Part shown: one piece after another, positions 1-6,618 of the stretch
Layout: the number at the start of each line of letters is the position of its first letter
How positions within the stretch are numbered: position 1 is the first letter of the stretch
Assembly: GCA_002297815.1 (NCBI GenBank)
Contig: DBKH01000106.1
Span: 23,942 to 56,513, forward strand
DNA: 32,572 bases
DNA from: Bacteroidales bacterium UBA755
Lineage (GTDB): Bacteria > Bacteroidota > Bacteroidia > Bacteroidales > UBA932
Direction: 5' to 3'
Program-made: the position numbers and the translations under genes
Notes under the pieces: model-generated
Told to the model about the DNA's origin: nothing
Databases searched by the model: none
What the model saw: the letters and a program-made list of their open reading frames with translations, nothing else

Positions 1-156
1 TCCAAACCCTCCACTCTGCTCCCTTCAACGACATTATCGCCCTTTTTTGTCGTCCAAACCATCCACTCTGCTCCCTTCAACGACATTATCGCCCTTTTTC
101 GTCGTCCAAACTCTCCACTCTGCTCCTTTCTACGACATTATCTCCCTTTTTCGTCG
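1..156. repeat. 52-bp tandem repeat, three copies, cut by window edge
   Basis: Three near-identical 52-bp units start at about 1, 53 and 105 and stop at about 156; the array probably continues to the left. Each unit contains an imperfect hairpin with arms ACGAC and GTCGT around a T-rich loop, followed by a C/T-rich spacer (ccaaac...ccactctgctcc). The 52-bp period is not a multiple of three, so the open frame across it is not a gene. The hairpin-plus-spacer layout resembles the 50-bp arrays at 3.5-6.2 kb, but the sequence family is different. Confidence 0.85.
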
Positions 157-225
157 TCCAAGGGTGCCAACAAGCATTTCAGCGAAGCACTTTCCACGAT
201 TTCGCTCTCGTTTAGGCTTCTGCAC

Positions 226-283
226 GGTCACTGAGCCTGTCGAAGTGACCGCACGACAAGTCACTTCGGCAAGCTCAGTGACC
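226..283. repeat. REP-like inverted pair (CTGAGCCTGTCGAAG family)
   Basis: GGTCACTGAGCCTGTCGAAGTGACC-type sequence occupies 226-250, and its near reverse complement lies at 260-283. Each copy is itself an imperfect palindrome with arms GGTCACT and AGTGACC. Two facing copies separated by about 9 bp recall a BIME or REPIN. The same family recurs at 3039-3101, 6267-6290 and, in degenerate form, 29561-29608. Confidence 0.8.
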
Positions 284-318
284 AAACAATGAGGATCCTA
301 ACCAGGATTATCGGAATT

Positions 319-384
319 GGTACCACAAAAAGTGCTCTGTGGTACCAAATCGCTTGTACTATGGTATTGGTTACACCACAGAGC
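319..384 (+). promoter_or_regulatory. Two mutually exclusive hairpins upstream of the MATE gene
   Basis: The perfect 9-bp inverted repeat GGTACCACA (319-327) / TGTGGTACC (338-346) encloses a 10-nt loop. The right arm region (334-343, GCTCTGTGGT) is also perfectly complementary to 375-384 (ACCACAGAGC), so the two hairpins cannot form together. The MATE start codon lies 140 bases downstream. It could be a leader regulatory element or another REP-like palindrome. Nothing else recognisable lies between 285 and 523. Confidence 0.4.
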
Positions 385-523
385 GTTCCTTTGTACGAAA
401 TAATCGATAAAGGCCATCGTTTTTACATGATTTTTGCAGGAGGAGCGGTTTCTGGAATAACCTGCAGGATTCGAGATAGGGTTCCCGATGAGTTTGCGGT
501 GCTGGTTTTGAGGGGATAATCTT

Positions 524-1906
524 ATGGCATCAAAACATAACGAAATCGACATGCTTCATGGACCATTGTTCATGAAGATTCTTTTGTTTGCCCTGCCGTT
601 GGCTGCGAGCAGTGTGCTTCAGCAACTGTTCAACTCGGTGGATGTAGCGGTAGTTGGAAGGTTCGCAAGCAGTGAGGCACTAGCAGCTGTGGGGAGCAAC
701 GCACCGGTCATCAACTTGTTGGTCAATTTGTTCGTAGGAATCTCAATGGGAGCCAACGCCATCATCTCCAACCACATCGGGCAGAATGACAAGGACAAGA
801 TCCGCAGCGCAGTGAGCACATCAGCGGTCGTGGCACTGTTCAGCGGCATATTCCTTATGATCCTTGGAACAGCGGTCGCTGGGCCAATCCACAGAATGAT
901 GGGAACCCCTACAGAAGTCACTAGGATGGCAGTTTCTTATCTGCGAATATATTTCCTTGGGATGCCGTTCATCATGATCTTCAATTTCGGGTCAGCTATC
1001 CTCAGAAGTATTGGAGACACTCAGAGGCCACTCTACATTCTGATTGCGGCAGGGCTTATCAACACCGTTCTTAACCTTCTGTTTGTCATCGTGTTCCACA
1101 TGGGAGTTGAAGGTGTGGCGATTGCAACGGGAATATCCAATCTATTCAGTGCAGTAATGGTAGTCCTGATTTTGCTTCGAGAGCAGGATCCTTACAAGCT
1201 ACATCTTGACAAGATGCGCATCCAAAAGAACGAACTGTCTCACATGTTGGAGATCGGTGTGCCGGCAGGTCTGCAAGGTGTGGTCTTCTCCATCTCCAAC
1301 GTAATCATCCAAGCAAGCATCAACAGTTATGGATTCAATGCAGTGGCCGGCTCAGCTGCTGCCTTGAACTTCGAGATGTACTGTTACTTTGTCATCGCGG
1401 CCTTCAATGGGGCAGCAATCAGTTTCGTGGGGCAGAACTACGGAGCAGGGAATATGGACAGGGTCAAAAGGGTGTTCCTGATCTGCATGGGACTTGGGAC
1501 GATTTCCTGCTTTGCTCTCAACTGGATCTTCGCTGGATGGTCCGACTTTTTCCTCGGTCTGTTCACCGACTCGGATGCCGTAAAGGAATTCGGCTCAATC
1601 AGAATGCAAACGGCTCTTGTATTTCAAGGTCTGGCTTGTCTCTACGAAATACCGGGATCAGCCCTGCGAGGCATGGGGCGGTCTATGCTGCCTACTCTGC
1701 TGACCGTTTTCGGGACTTGCGTCCTTCGCATAGTTTGGGTGTACGCTGTCTGCCCTGTGTGGAAAGGATATCATGCCTTGATGTTCGTCTATCCAGTCTC
1801 GTGGACTATCACCGGCATCATGGTCATGACCGCCTGGCTTTTCACTTATCACAAGATCCGCCAGAAATCATTAAATATTGACCGGATGAATCACTTTATT
1901 CCGTAG
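524..1906 (+). CDS. MATE family multidrug/Na+ efflux transporter
   Basis: 460-aa polytopic membrane protein of the multidrug and toxic compound extrusion family, expected to export cationic or drug-like substrates across the inner membrane using an Na+ or H+ gradient. The N-terminus (DMLHGPLFMKILLFALPLAASSVLQQLFNSVDVAVVGRF) is typical of the family. Long hydrophobic segments run to about residue 445 and fit 12 transmembrane helices in two halves. The length is normal, so ATG 524 is a good start. The last seven codons (RMNHFIP) and the stop codon lie inside a repeat whose other copy is at 6136-6193, so the native C-terminal tail was apparently replaced or extended. The substrate cannot be inferred. 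The gene is convergent with the HD gene. Confidence 0.92.
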   Translation: MASKHNEIDMLHGPLFMKILLFALPLAASSVLQQLFNSVDVAVVGRFASSEALAAVGSNAPVINLLVNLFVGISMGANAIISNHIGQNDKDKIRSAVSTSAVVALFSGIFLMILGTAVAGPIHRMMGTPTEVTRMAVSYLRIYFLGMPFIMIFNFGSAILRSIGDTQRPLYILIAAGLINTVLNLLFVIVFHMGVEGVAIATGISNLFSAVMVVLILLREQDPYKLHLDKMRIQKNELSHMLEIGVPAGLQGVVFSISNVIIQASINSYGFNAVAGSAAALNFEMYCYFVIAAFNGAAISFVGQNYGAGNMDRVKRVFLICMGLGTISCFALNWIFAGWSDFFLGLFTDSDAVKEFGSIRMQTALVFQGLACLYEIPGSALRGMGRSMLPTLLTVFGTCVLRIVWVYAVCPVWKGYHALMFVYPVSWTITGIMVMTAWLFTYHKIRQKSLNIDRMNHFIP

Positions 1907-1940
1907 GTTTGTCTGGCAGAACGTCAATTCACCGGACAAT
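1882..1940. repeat. Solitary TTTGTCCGG-type hairpin and flank overlapping the MATE 3' end
   Basis: Positions 1882-1939 match 6136-6193 at 53 of 58 positions by direct comparison. The 33-nt hairpin proper is 1908-1940 (TTTGTCTGG...CCGGACAAT). It lies between the convergent MATE and HD genes and could work as a bidirectional terminator. It supplies the final seven sense codons and the stop of the MATE gene. Confidence 0.85.
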
Positions 1941-1967
1941 TTCCACGAGGGAACTCCTCCTAAAATC

Positions 1968-2606
1968 CTACTCAACACCATGGCTTTCCTCCAAATAATA
2001 ATTTTCGAATATTTCCCTGAGGCGCTTTGGGTCATGGATTATGTCACGGAGCGTCTGCAGACCAGAGGCGTTTCTGGATTCGGGAATATAAAGTTTAAGG
2101 TAACCACCGTAGTCATATTTCTCGGACATGTGTTCAAGCAGCCTTTGCCAATGAGCCTCCTTGTCCAACTCTGGATAGTGTTCCATGCCGAACTGCACGG
2201 TGCGACGCAGAATCCTCATCGGGTCGATGTCCCGATCAGCCTCAGCGACTATCTTGCCGTAGATGCTCCTTGGCTCACTGCCGTTTGATGCGCGGTGATC
2301 CTCTGCGGCTTGGGCTACCGTCTCTATCTGTTCGGAAGTGAACCATTTCCTTAGGTTCGGATCCTCACGGATGATGCGGCCTGAAGACAGGTGATGAACG
2401 TCCCTGCCATCGATGAGACCTGTGTCGTGGAATGCCGCAGCGGCATAGAGCATGTTCTTGTCCACGTCATAATGAACGGACATATTCATTGCCTCCTCAA
2501 TCACCTTGCGGACATGGTCTTCCCGATGGGCTTTATCAAAAACGGCATAGCGAGGAATTATCTCATTCTCAACATACTGCACAAGTTCTTGATTCAACAT
2601 ATTCAT
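1968..2606 (-). CDS. HD-domain phosphohydrolase
   Basis: 212-aa soluble protein of the HD superfamily, metal-dependent phosphohydrolases acting on nucleotides or related phosphoesters; the substrate is unknown. The metal-ligand motifs are visible in order: an early His in DKAHREDHVRKVI (about 24-36), the HD doublet in AAFHDTGL (about 57-64), a His in EDHRAS (about 103), and an Asp in EADRDID (about 122-128). ATG 2606 overlaps the last four bases of the upstream phosphatase gene (ATGA), suggesting translational coupling. A second ATG at 2600 is possible. The pairing with a tyrosine phosphatase gives no clear pathway. Confidence 0.85.
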   Translation of the reverse strand: MNMLNQELVQYVENEIIPRYAVFDKAHREDHVRKVIEEAMNMSVHYDVDKNMLYAAAAFHDTGLIDGRDVHHLSSGRIIREDPNLRKWFTSEQIETVAQAAEDHRASNGSEPRSIYGKIVAEADRDIDPMRILRRTVQFGMEHYPELDKEAHWQRLLEHMSEKYDYGGYLKLYIPESRNASGLQTLRDIIHDPKRLREIFENYYLEESHGVE

Positions 2607-3211
2607 AGATTATTGCCGCTTTTTTCATTCATCAGTGAAGCCAACAGTCCCTTGCATCCTTCGGTGATGTCTCGGTAGGTCTTCTCGAAATCACCTGTGT
2701 ACCAAGGATCAGAGACATCCGAGTCCTTGCCAGCATATTCCATCATCATGTGGACCTTAGACATATTCATCGGACTGAGAATCCGCGAGAGAAGCCTCTT
2801 GTTCGACGTGTCCATGATGACAATGACATCATATTCAGAAGATTCCGCATCCGAGATTCGATGAGCATTATGCCTTGAGAACGGGATTCCGTGAGCATTC
2901 AGCGTCCGTTTCGCTGGTGGGTAGATGTCGTTCCCTTCCTCCTCGTAAGACACCGCGGCTGAACCGACACGAACGGCATCAAGGACTTCCGTCCTTTCCG
3001 ACCAATCGGTCCGATCCGGCCATGCAGCCTGCGATACCGGTCGCTGAGCCTGTCGAAGCGGTCGCTGAGCCTGTCGAAGCGGTCGCTGAGCCTGTCGAAG
3101 CGACTCCCCTTCAACCCTTACCCCTGATTTACGAACCAGATCCTTGAAAATAAACTCAGCCATCGGACTCCGGCAAATGTTCCCATGACAGATAAAAAGC
3201 ACACTCTTCAT
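2603..3211 (-). CDS. Low-molecular-weight protein tyrosine phosphatase with in-frame repeat insertion
   Basis: 202-aa cytoplasmic LMW-PTP, which dephosphorylates phosphotyrosine through a cysteinyl-phosphate intermediate. The P-loop CHGNICRS gives the C-X5-R-S signature (C8, R14, S15), and the general-acid loop is SDPWYTGDF (D168-P169). The family core is normally about 150-165 aa. Here residues about 34-80 are extra, including three perfect LRQAQRP heptads (38-58) encoded by 21-bp REP-like repeats, then a charged linker (PDRTDWSERTEVLDAV). The family sequence resumes at SAAVSYEEEGNDIYPPAKRTL. The insertion keeps frame and leaves all catalytic motifs, so the enzyme may still be active. It overlaps the HD gene by 4 nt. 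Confidence 0.9.
   Translation of the reverse strand: MKSVLFICHGNICRSPMAEFIFKDLVRKSGVRVEGESLRQAQRPLRQAQRPLRQAQRPVSQAAWPDRTDWSERTEVLDAVRVGSAAVSYEEEGNDIYPPAKRTLNAHGIPFSRHNAHRISDAESSEYDVIVIMDTSNKRLLSRILSPMNMSKVHMMMEYAGKDSDVSDPWYTGDFEKTYRDITEGCKGLLASLMNEKSGNNL
3039..3101. repeat. Three tandem 21-bp REP-like units inside the phosphatase gene
   Basis: Three identical 21-bp units (core GCTGAGCCTGTCGAAGC) occupy 3039-3059, 3060-3080 and 3081-3101. On the minus strand each encodes LRQAQRP without a stop. The same core appears outside genes at 226-283 and 6267-6290, which identifies this as an invasion of a coding region by a mobile short repeat. The adjacent 2985-3030 (ggacttccgtcc, accaatcggtccgatccgg) is also palindrome-rich. 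Confidence 0.9.
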
Positions 3212-3324
3212 GTCTTAGAAGTGTTAAATCTATTAATAATCTCAATAAGTAGTTGAATGCTTGCTTGAGCGTCAATCCTTGTGCGCATTATCTCAGCATA
3301 AATGACATTCTTTCCACAAGCCAT
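3208..3324 (-). CDS. Possible 38-aa leader ORF upstream of the phosphatase
   Basis: A 38-codon open frame starts at ATG 3324 with an in-frame TAA six codons upstream. It reads MACGKNVIYAEIMRTRIDAQ followed by ASIQLLIEIINRFNTSKT and ends in TGA, overlapping the phosphatase ATG by four bases (ATGA). The peptide looks helical and amphipathic, with no recognised family. The same ATGA overlap is used at the next junction (phosphatase/HD), which favours a real, translationally coupled gene, but a remnant of a longer gene is equally possible. Confidence 0.35.
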   Translation of the reverse strand: MACGKNVIYAEIMRTRIDAQASIQLLIEIINRFNTSKT

Positions 3325-3525
3325 AATAACGCCATCTTACATACTTTCAATTCTTACACAAGATTCTCAGGGAGGTAAAGTGGTACATATTTTTGCTTAT
3401 CCGCCATAGTGTTATACGGAATTTCCTATAAATATATAAATTTTTATATTCACTTCAAACAGCGGTATGAATCTTTCATGTTGTCGGAATAGTGCATATT
3501 CCCCTGAACAACCTCTACCTTCTCC
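3325..3525. other. AT-rich non-coding gap
   Basis: No gene is seen. The segment is AT-rich (for example 3426-3450) and probably carries the promoter of the minus-strand phosphatase/HD operon, but I found no convincing TAnnTTTG box on that strand. Confidence 0.4.
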
Positions 3526-3706
3526 TTTGTCCGAGATATCGACTTTCTCCCGGACAAGAATATCTACAGTCAACTTTTGTCCGGGCAATTAGCCTTTCTC
3601 CGGACAAAATGTTCTTTTGACTCCTCTTGTCCGGTAATGTGGCTTTCCACCGGACAAACAGCCTCACCAACTTTGCATTCCAGCAAAAACGACTTTCATC
3701 GGACGA
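3526..3706. repeat. Hairpin array 1 (50-bp periodic TTTGTCCGG/CCGGACAAA)
   Basis: Hairpins of 33 nt lie at 3526-3558, 3576-3608 and 3626-3658, exactly 50 bp apart, and a decayed fourth lies at about 3672-3706. The form is TTTGTCCGG-N15-CCGGACAAA, with a pyrimidine-rich right inner half (for example gactttctc, agcctttctc, ggctttccac). The 17-nt spacers are not conserved. The array ends about 40 bp before the stop codon of the RAYT gene. The hairpin pattern and a transposase-like neighbour argue against CRISPR. Confidence 0.88.
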
Positions 3707-3747
3707 CATCTCCGCTGCAGATTTTCCAATGCCATCGAAAGAGATTC

Positions 3748-4650
3748 TCACCTTTCCGCTACCAAAGGGAAAAGCGAATCAATCTCGTACCGGGACAAAC
3801 CAAGTACCCGGCTGACTTGGCCGTTGGAGGAACGAAATTCATATCGGAGTTTACGGGCGAGGTCGAATTTCTGAGGCTTGGTCAAGTCCTTGATGGAAAA
3901 GACGCCGTAGTCAGACCGCAGCAACGAACTCAGACGAGAGAACAGTTCAGCATCAGTCAGGAATTCACCGTCATCGAGTCCGGCTGCCAATTCCGCATAC
4001 GCCTCCACGTTCTTGCTCACCATCATGAAGTAGTGATGCGCGTCCCGGAACATCGCCATACCAAACTTGAGGACACAGTAATTCCACGGGGCAACGTAGC
4101 CATTGATGACCTCCCACTCTCCCGGAAGTATAGGGGTGCGGCATCTGAACATCTTCCTCCTGTCATCCACGAATATCCTACCCAATGCCTTTCCCTTTGG
4201 CCAGTCCAAAAAGTAATAGCGCCCAGTACCCCATGGATAACTGAACGGTGTGTGAGCTGGATCAGCCACATAACCGTTGCGGTTGGTATAGACGATGCTA
4301 TTGCGCAATGAGCCCAGATCTTCTATGGGCTTGAGTGTGATTTGAAGACCTTTCATCAGAGGAAACAATCTCGCCAACCTTTTCTTTATGAACGCCCAGA
4401 ACGCCAAGACAGAGTTCTCCTCCGCTGAAACCACAAAATGAAAATGGTTGTTCATCACCTCGAACGCGATAACCCAAACCTCCGGAAACAAGGCCGCAGC
4501 CTGCGCCACCACATTCATGACAAACACAAGATCCTCATCCCGCACAAAAAGCAACGGAGTATCCTTACCTGAAGTATAGGCGTGCCAATACGGTCCACCA
4601 GACCGGAACGTCGCCTCGCAACATCCCTCCTTTTCTTTGAATATGCTCAT
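3748..4650 (-). CDS. REP-associated tyrosine transposase-like protein (RAYT, Y1/HUH nuclease)
   Basis: 300-aa protein of the Y1 transposase (TnpA_REP) superfamily. These single-strand DNA endonucleases cut and rejoin DNA at hairpin repeats through a 5'-phosphotyrosine. The HUH motif is NNHFHFVV (H69-F-H71). About 50 residues later, IVYTNRNGYVADP carries the expected catalytic tyrosine (Y121), followed by the usual aromatic FSYPWGTG segment. The C-terminal region (about 250-298) has a helix-turn-helix look ending SRVLGLSRYEIDSLFPL, as in other RAYT-type proteins. No terminal inverted repeats of a classical insertion sequence are seen. Hairpin arrays 1 and 2 lie about 40 bp beyond its end and 19 bp before its start, and are its probable DNA substrates. 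Confidence 0.85.
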   Translation of the reverse strand: MSIFKEKEGCCEATFRSGGPYWHAYTSGKDTPLLFVRDEDLVFVMNVVAQAAALFPEVWVIAFEVMNNHFHFVVSAEENSVLAFWAFIKKRLARLFPLMKGLQITLKPIEDLGSLRNSIVYTNRNGYVADPAHTPFSYPWGTGRYYFLDWPKGKALGRIFVDDRRKMFRCRTPILPGEWEVINGYVAPWNYCVLKFGMAMFRDAHHYFMMVSKNVEAYAELAAGLDDGEFLTDAELFSRLSSLLRSDYGVFSIKDLTKPQKFDLARKLRYEFRSSNGQVSRVLGLSRYEIDSLFPLVAER

Positions 4651-4668
4651 TTAATTTATCGAATATTT

Positions 4669-4890
4669 TTTGTCCGGCCAAATCCCATTTCCACGGACAT
4701 AATCCCTGATTTCAGCACTTTGTCCGGCAGATAAGGCCAATACCGGACAAACAGTGCTGTCTGACCTCGATCCACCAGAAGTTCAGAGAAGCCCACATTT
4801 GTGCGAGTTTGTCCGGCCAAACCACGATTCCCCGGAGGAAATGCCATTGAGAGGCTGTTTGTCCGGACGAATGGCGTTTCTCCGGAGAAA
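4669..4890. repeat. Hairpin array 2 between RAYT and the unknown gene
   Basis: Units of the 33-nt hairpin family start at 4669, 4719, 4808 and 4858; the two pairs each have 50-bp spacing. The unit at 4719-4751 is a perfect TTTGTCCGG/CCGGACAAA pair, while those at 4808 and 4858 have right arms decayed to CCGGAGG and CCGGAGA. All run in the same orientation as array 1, judged by the inner asymmetry. Confidence 0.88.
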
Positions 4891-4909
4891 ACCGACATTT
4901 GTTGACATC

Positions 4910-6100
4910 TCAGCAGCCGGACTGTTCAGGCAGCACAAGTTTTTCCTTGTCCCATACAGTCCCACGGATTATGGCATTGACCATCTTTCTCGTCACGCTG
5001 TCACCTACTGTCGGCAAAGATATTTCCTCCTGATATTTGTTCGGGCAAGGAGATATCCTGACGTTGTCTTCTTCCCTCAGCTGGGCAAGCGCGTCATCCA
5101 CCCAATAGCGGATTCCGACAATTATTCCCTGCTCGTACAGAGCCCTGACGATGTTCAAGACATCACGGAAATAGCCACAAACATTATAGCTTATCTCGAA
5201 ATGCCACAAGCCATCATCTTCCCGAACCGGCCATAGATGAATGCGGGCGTAGGCGACATCAAGGCAGTGATACGGTGAGTTACCGTCTTTCCACCTTATG
5301 AAATCCTCCTGAGAGTCAAGGTCATATTCTTCAAGATTATACCCCTTGCTGGAACGACGGAAAACTTCTCTGTCATCCGAATCGGCATATTCATCAATGG
5401 AATCCGGTTCAACATCATCACGTGTCCTATATGCGACATAGGCCAACCTCCAATAATGCATGTAGGTGTTCAAAGTCATCTCATCCAAAACTGTCAGCGG
5501 ACTTTTGCGCACATTCTCAAGAAGTTCAGCCTCAGCCTCCGGGTTTTCGACACGTCTGTACAAAGGGCAAATACCGTTCAACACCGAACGCCTGATTGTG
5601 CCATGTCTCTTCCAATATGGAAGATTCTCTTCGATATATTCTTTGTACTTATCTGGAGCCACGCACACGGCATCCACAATTTCCTTGACATAATCCTCCA
5701 AACGGAGCAACGGCTCACGGACATCGGTATAAACATGCTCAAGATCACGCACTTCACCGACATAAGGCTGGCTCCGAAGGTCGATGCACCTGTGGTGATT
5801 GTCGCCCATCAGAAGATAATGGAAACCGCGATAGTTCCCTGTGGATATCCAGTACCAGATATTCCCGTTCCGGTCACGTTTGTCCTCACCCCAATAGTAC
5901 CGCCTTCCCGGAAGATGTATTTCCAGCCACAGGGAGCGTCTCTCATCATCACCCATCACCTTGAGACGACGCATCTCATTTTCGATCCGGAGCATCACCT
6001 CTAAAGAGGCATCATCCACCACATTGCCGTTAAGCGCTCCGTCAAGGCATAACAGTGGCCAAAGTTCCTTATATTCAGGAACAATAATGTTGTTTACCAT
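4910..6100 (-). CDS. Unrecognised 396-aa protein in a repeat-flanked cassette
   Basis: I do not recognise this family. It is a soluble, rather acidic protein rich in Trp and Tyr. Notable segments are EIHLPGRRYYWGEDKRDRNG, a His-rich LLMGDNHHRCID, NLPYWKRHGTIRRSV, and ARIHLWPVREDDGLWHFEISYNVCGYFRDVL. It has no signal peptide or transmembrane segment. The frame is open up to an ATG at 6193, but that extra 31-residue stretch (MSGGLAFCRTN...) is translated hairpin repeat, so the start at ATG 6100 (MVNNIIVPEY) is preferred. It follows the same orientation as the RAYT gene and is flanked on both sides by the same hairpin arrays, so a role with the repeats or carriage as a cassette is possible but unproven. 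Confidence 0.7.
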   Translation of the reverse strand: MVNNIIVPEYKELWPLLCLDGALNGNVVDDASLEVMLRIENEMRRLKVMGDDERRSLWLEIHLPGRRYYWGEDKRDRNGNIWYWISTGNYRGFHYLLMGDNHHRCIDLRSQPYVGEVRDLEHVYTDVREPLLRLEDYVKEIVDAVCVAPDKYKEYIEENLPYWKRHGTIRRSVLNGICPLYRRVENPEAEAELLENVRKSPLTVLDEMTLNTYMHYWRLAYVAYRTRDDVEPDSIDEYADSDDREVFRRSSKGYNLEEYDLDSQEDFIRWKDGNSPYHCLDVAYARIHLWPVREDDGLWHFEISYNVCGYFRDVLNIVRALYEQGIIVGIRYWVDDALAQLREEDNVRISPCPNKYQEEISLPTVGDSVTRKMVNAIIRGTVWDKEKLVLPEQSGC

Positions 6101-6110
6101 ATTGATAATA

Positions 6111-6244
6111 TTTAGTCCGGGATAATTGCGTTTACCCGGATGAATCACTTTATTCAGCAGGTTTGTCCGGCAGAACGCCAATCCACCGGACAAGCTTTTA
6201 CTCTCAGTAGTTTTGTCCGGCTAAACGGGGTTCAGACGGACAAG
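6111..6244. repeat. Hairpin array 3 upstream of the unknown gene
   Basis: Three 33-nt hairpin units start at 6111, 6162 and 6212 (spacing 51 and 50 bp). The unit at 6162-6194 is TTTGTCCGG...CCGGACAAG; 6111 is decayed (TTAGTCCGG/CCCGGATGA). The 6136-6193 segment is duplicated at 1882-1939. Confidence 0.88.
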
Positions 6245-6266
6245 TTCTCGATTCAGAAATTGACGT

Positions 6267-6290
6267 GTCACTTCGACAGGCTCAGTGACC
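6267..6290. repeat. Single REP-like element (CTTCGACAGGCTCAG family)
   Basis: GTCACTTCGACAGGCTCAGTGACC-type imperfect palindrome, matching the elements at 226-283 apart from single-base changes. It lies directly after hairpin array 3. From here to 6449 I see no gene and no other feature. Confidence 0.8.
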
Positions 6291-6444
6291 GTAAGCGAAT
6301 ACTTTCCCTATGGAGGGTAGCCTCTTTCCTGCACGATCTTATAGTCAGCACTTGTTCCCAATTGGCTAAGCCTTGAACTTATCTTTGAATATCCCTCCTG
6401 CTTCATACCCAATATCAATCTATCCTCACGTCGCCACGAAACAA

Positions 6445-6485
6445 CAAAAAAAGCGAGTCAGGTGCGATATAACCTAACTCGCTTT
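6445..6485 (-). terminator. Rho-independent terminator for minus-strand transcription
   Basis: Read on the minus strand, a 13-bp stem AAAGCGAGTTAGG / CCTGACTCGCTTT (one mismatch) with a 10-nt loop is followed directly by a run of seven or more T residues. It would end transcripts coming from the DUF2795 gene. Confidence 0.8.
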
Positions 6486-6517
6486 GCGGGCTCTTGGCAC
6501 CGCGGCATTCAGTCTTA

Positions 6518-6583
6518 TTACAATCCTAGAAGCATCCTCTTGATGCTGCCATGGGATGCAGTGCTATGATTATTCCGATTCAG
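6518..6583 (-). CDS. Possible 21-codon ORF between the DUF2795 gene and its terminator
   Basis: This frame reads (L)NRNNHSTASHGSIKRMLLGL and ends in a double stop (TAA TAA); the only plausible start is CTG 6583. It would share the DUF2795 transcript. There is no recognised family. The peptide-like composition and double stop are the only support, so this may simply be 3' UTR. Confidence 0.15.
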   Translation of the reverse strand: MNRNNHSTASHGSIKRMLLGL

Positions 6584-6618
6584 TATTGACCAAAAGGAAA
6601 TACATTATTGATTATCAA

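Noticed and set aside
3577..4311. 244-codon + strand ORF
   Set aside because: It is antisense to the RAYT gene, which has clear HUH and Tyr motifs, and begins inside the hairpin array.
3748..4650. Complete IS200/IS605 element
   Set aside because: No tnpB/iscB partner and no single left- and right-end hairpin pair; the multiple arrays and C-terminal extension fit the RAYT group better.
3526..6244. CRISPR array
   Set aside because: The 33-nt units are diverged imperfect palindromes with decayed copies, spacers are short (17 nt), arrays are interrupted by genes, and no cas gene is present.
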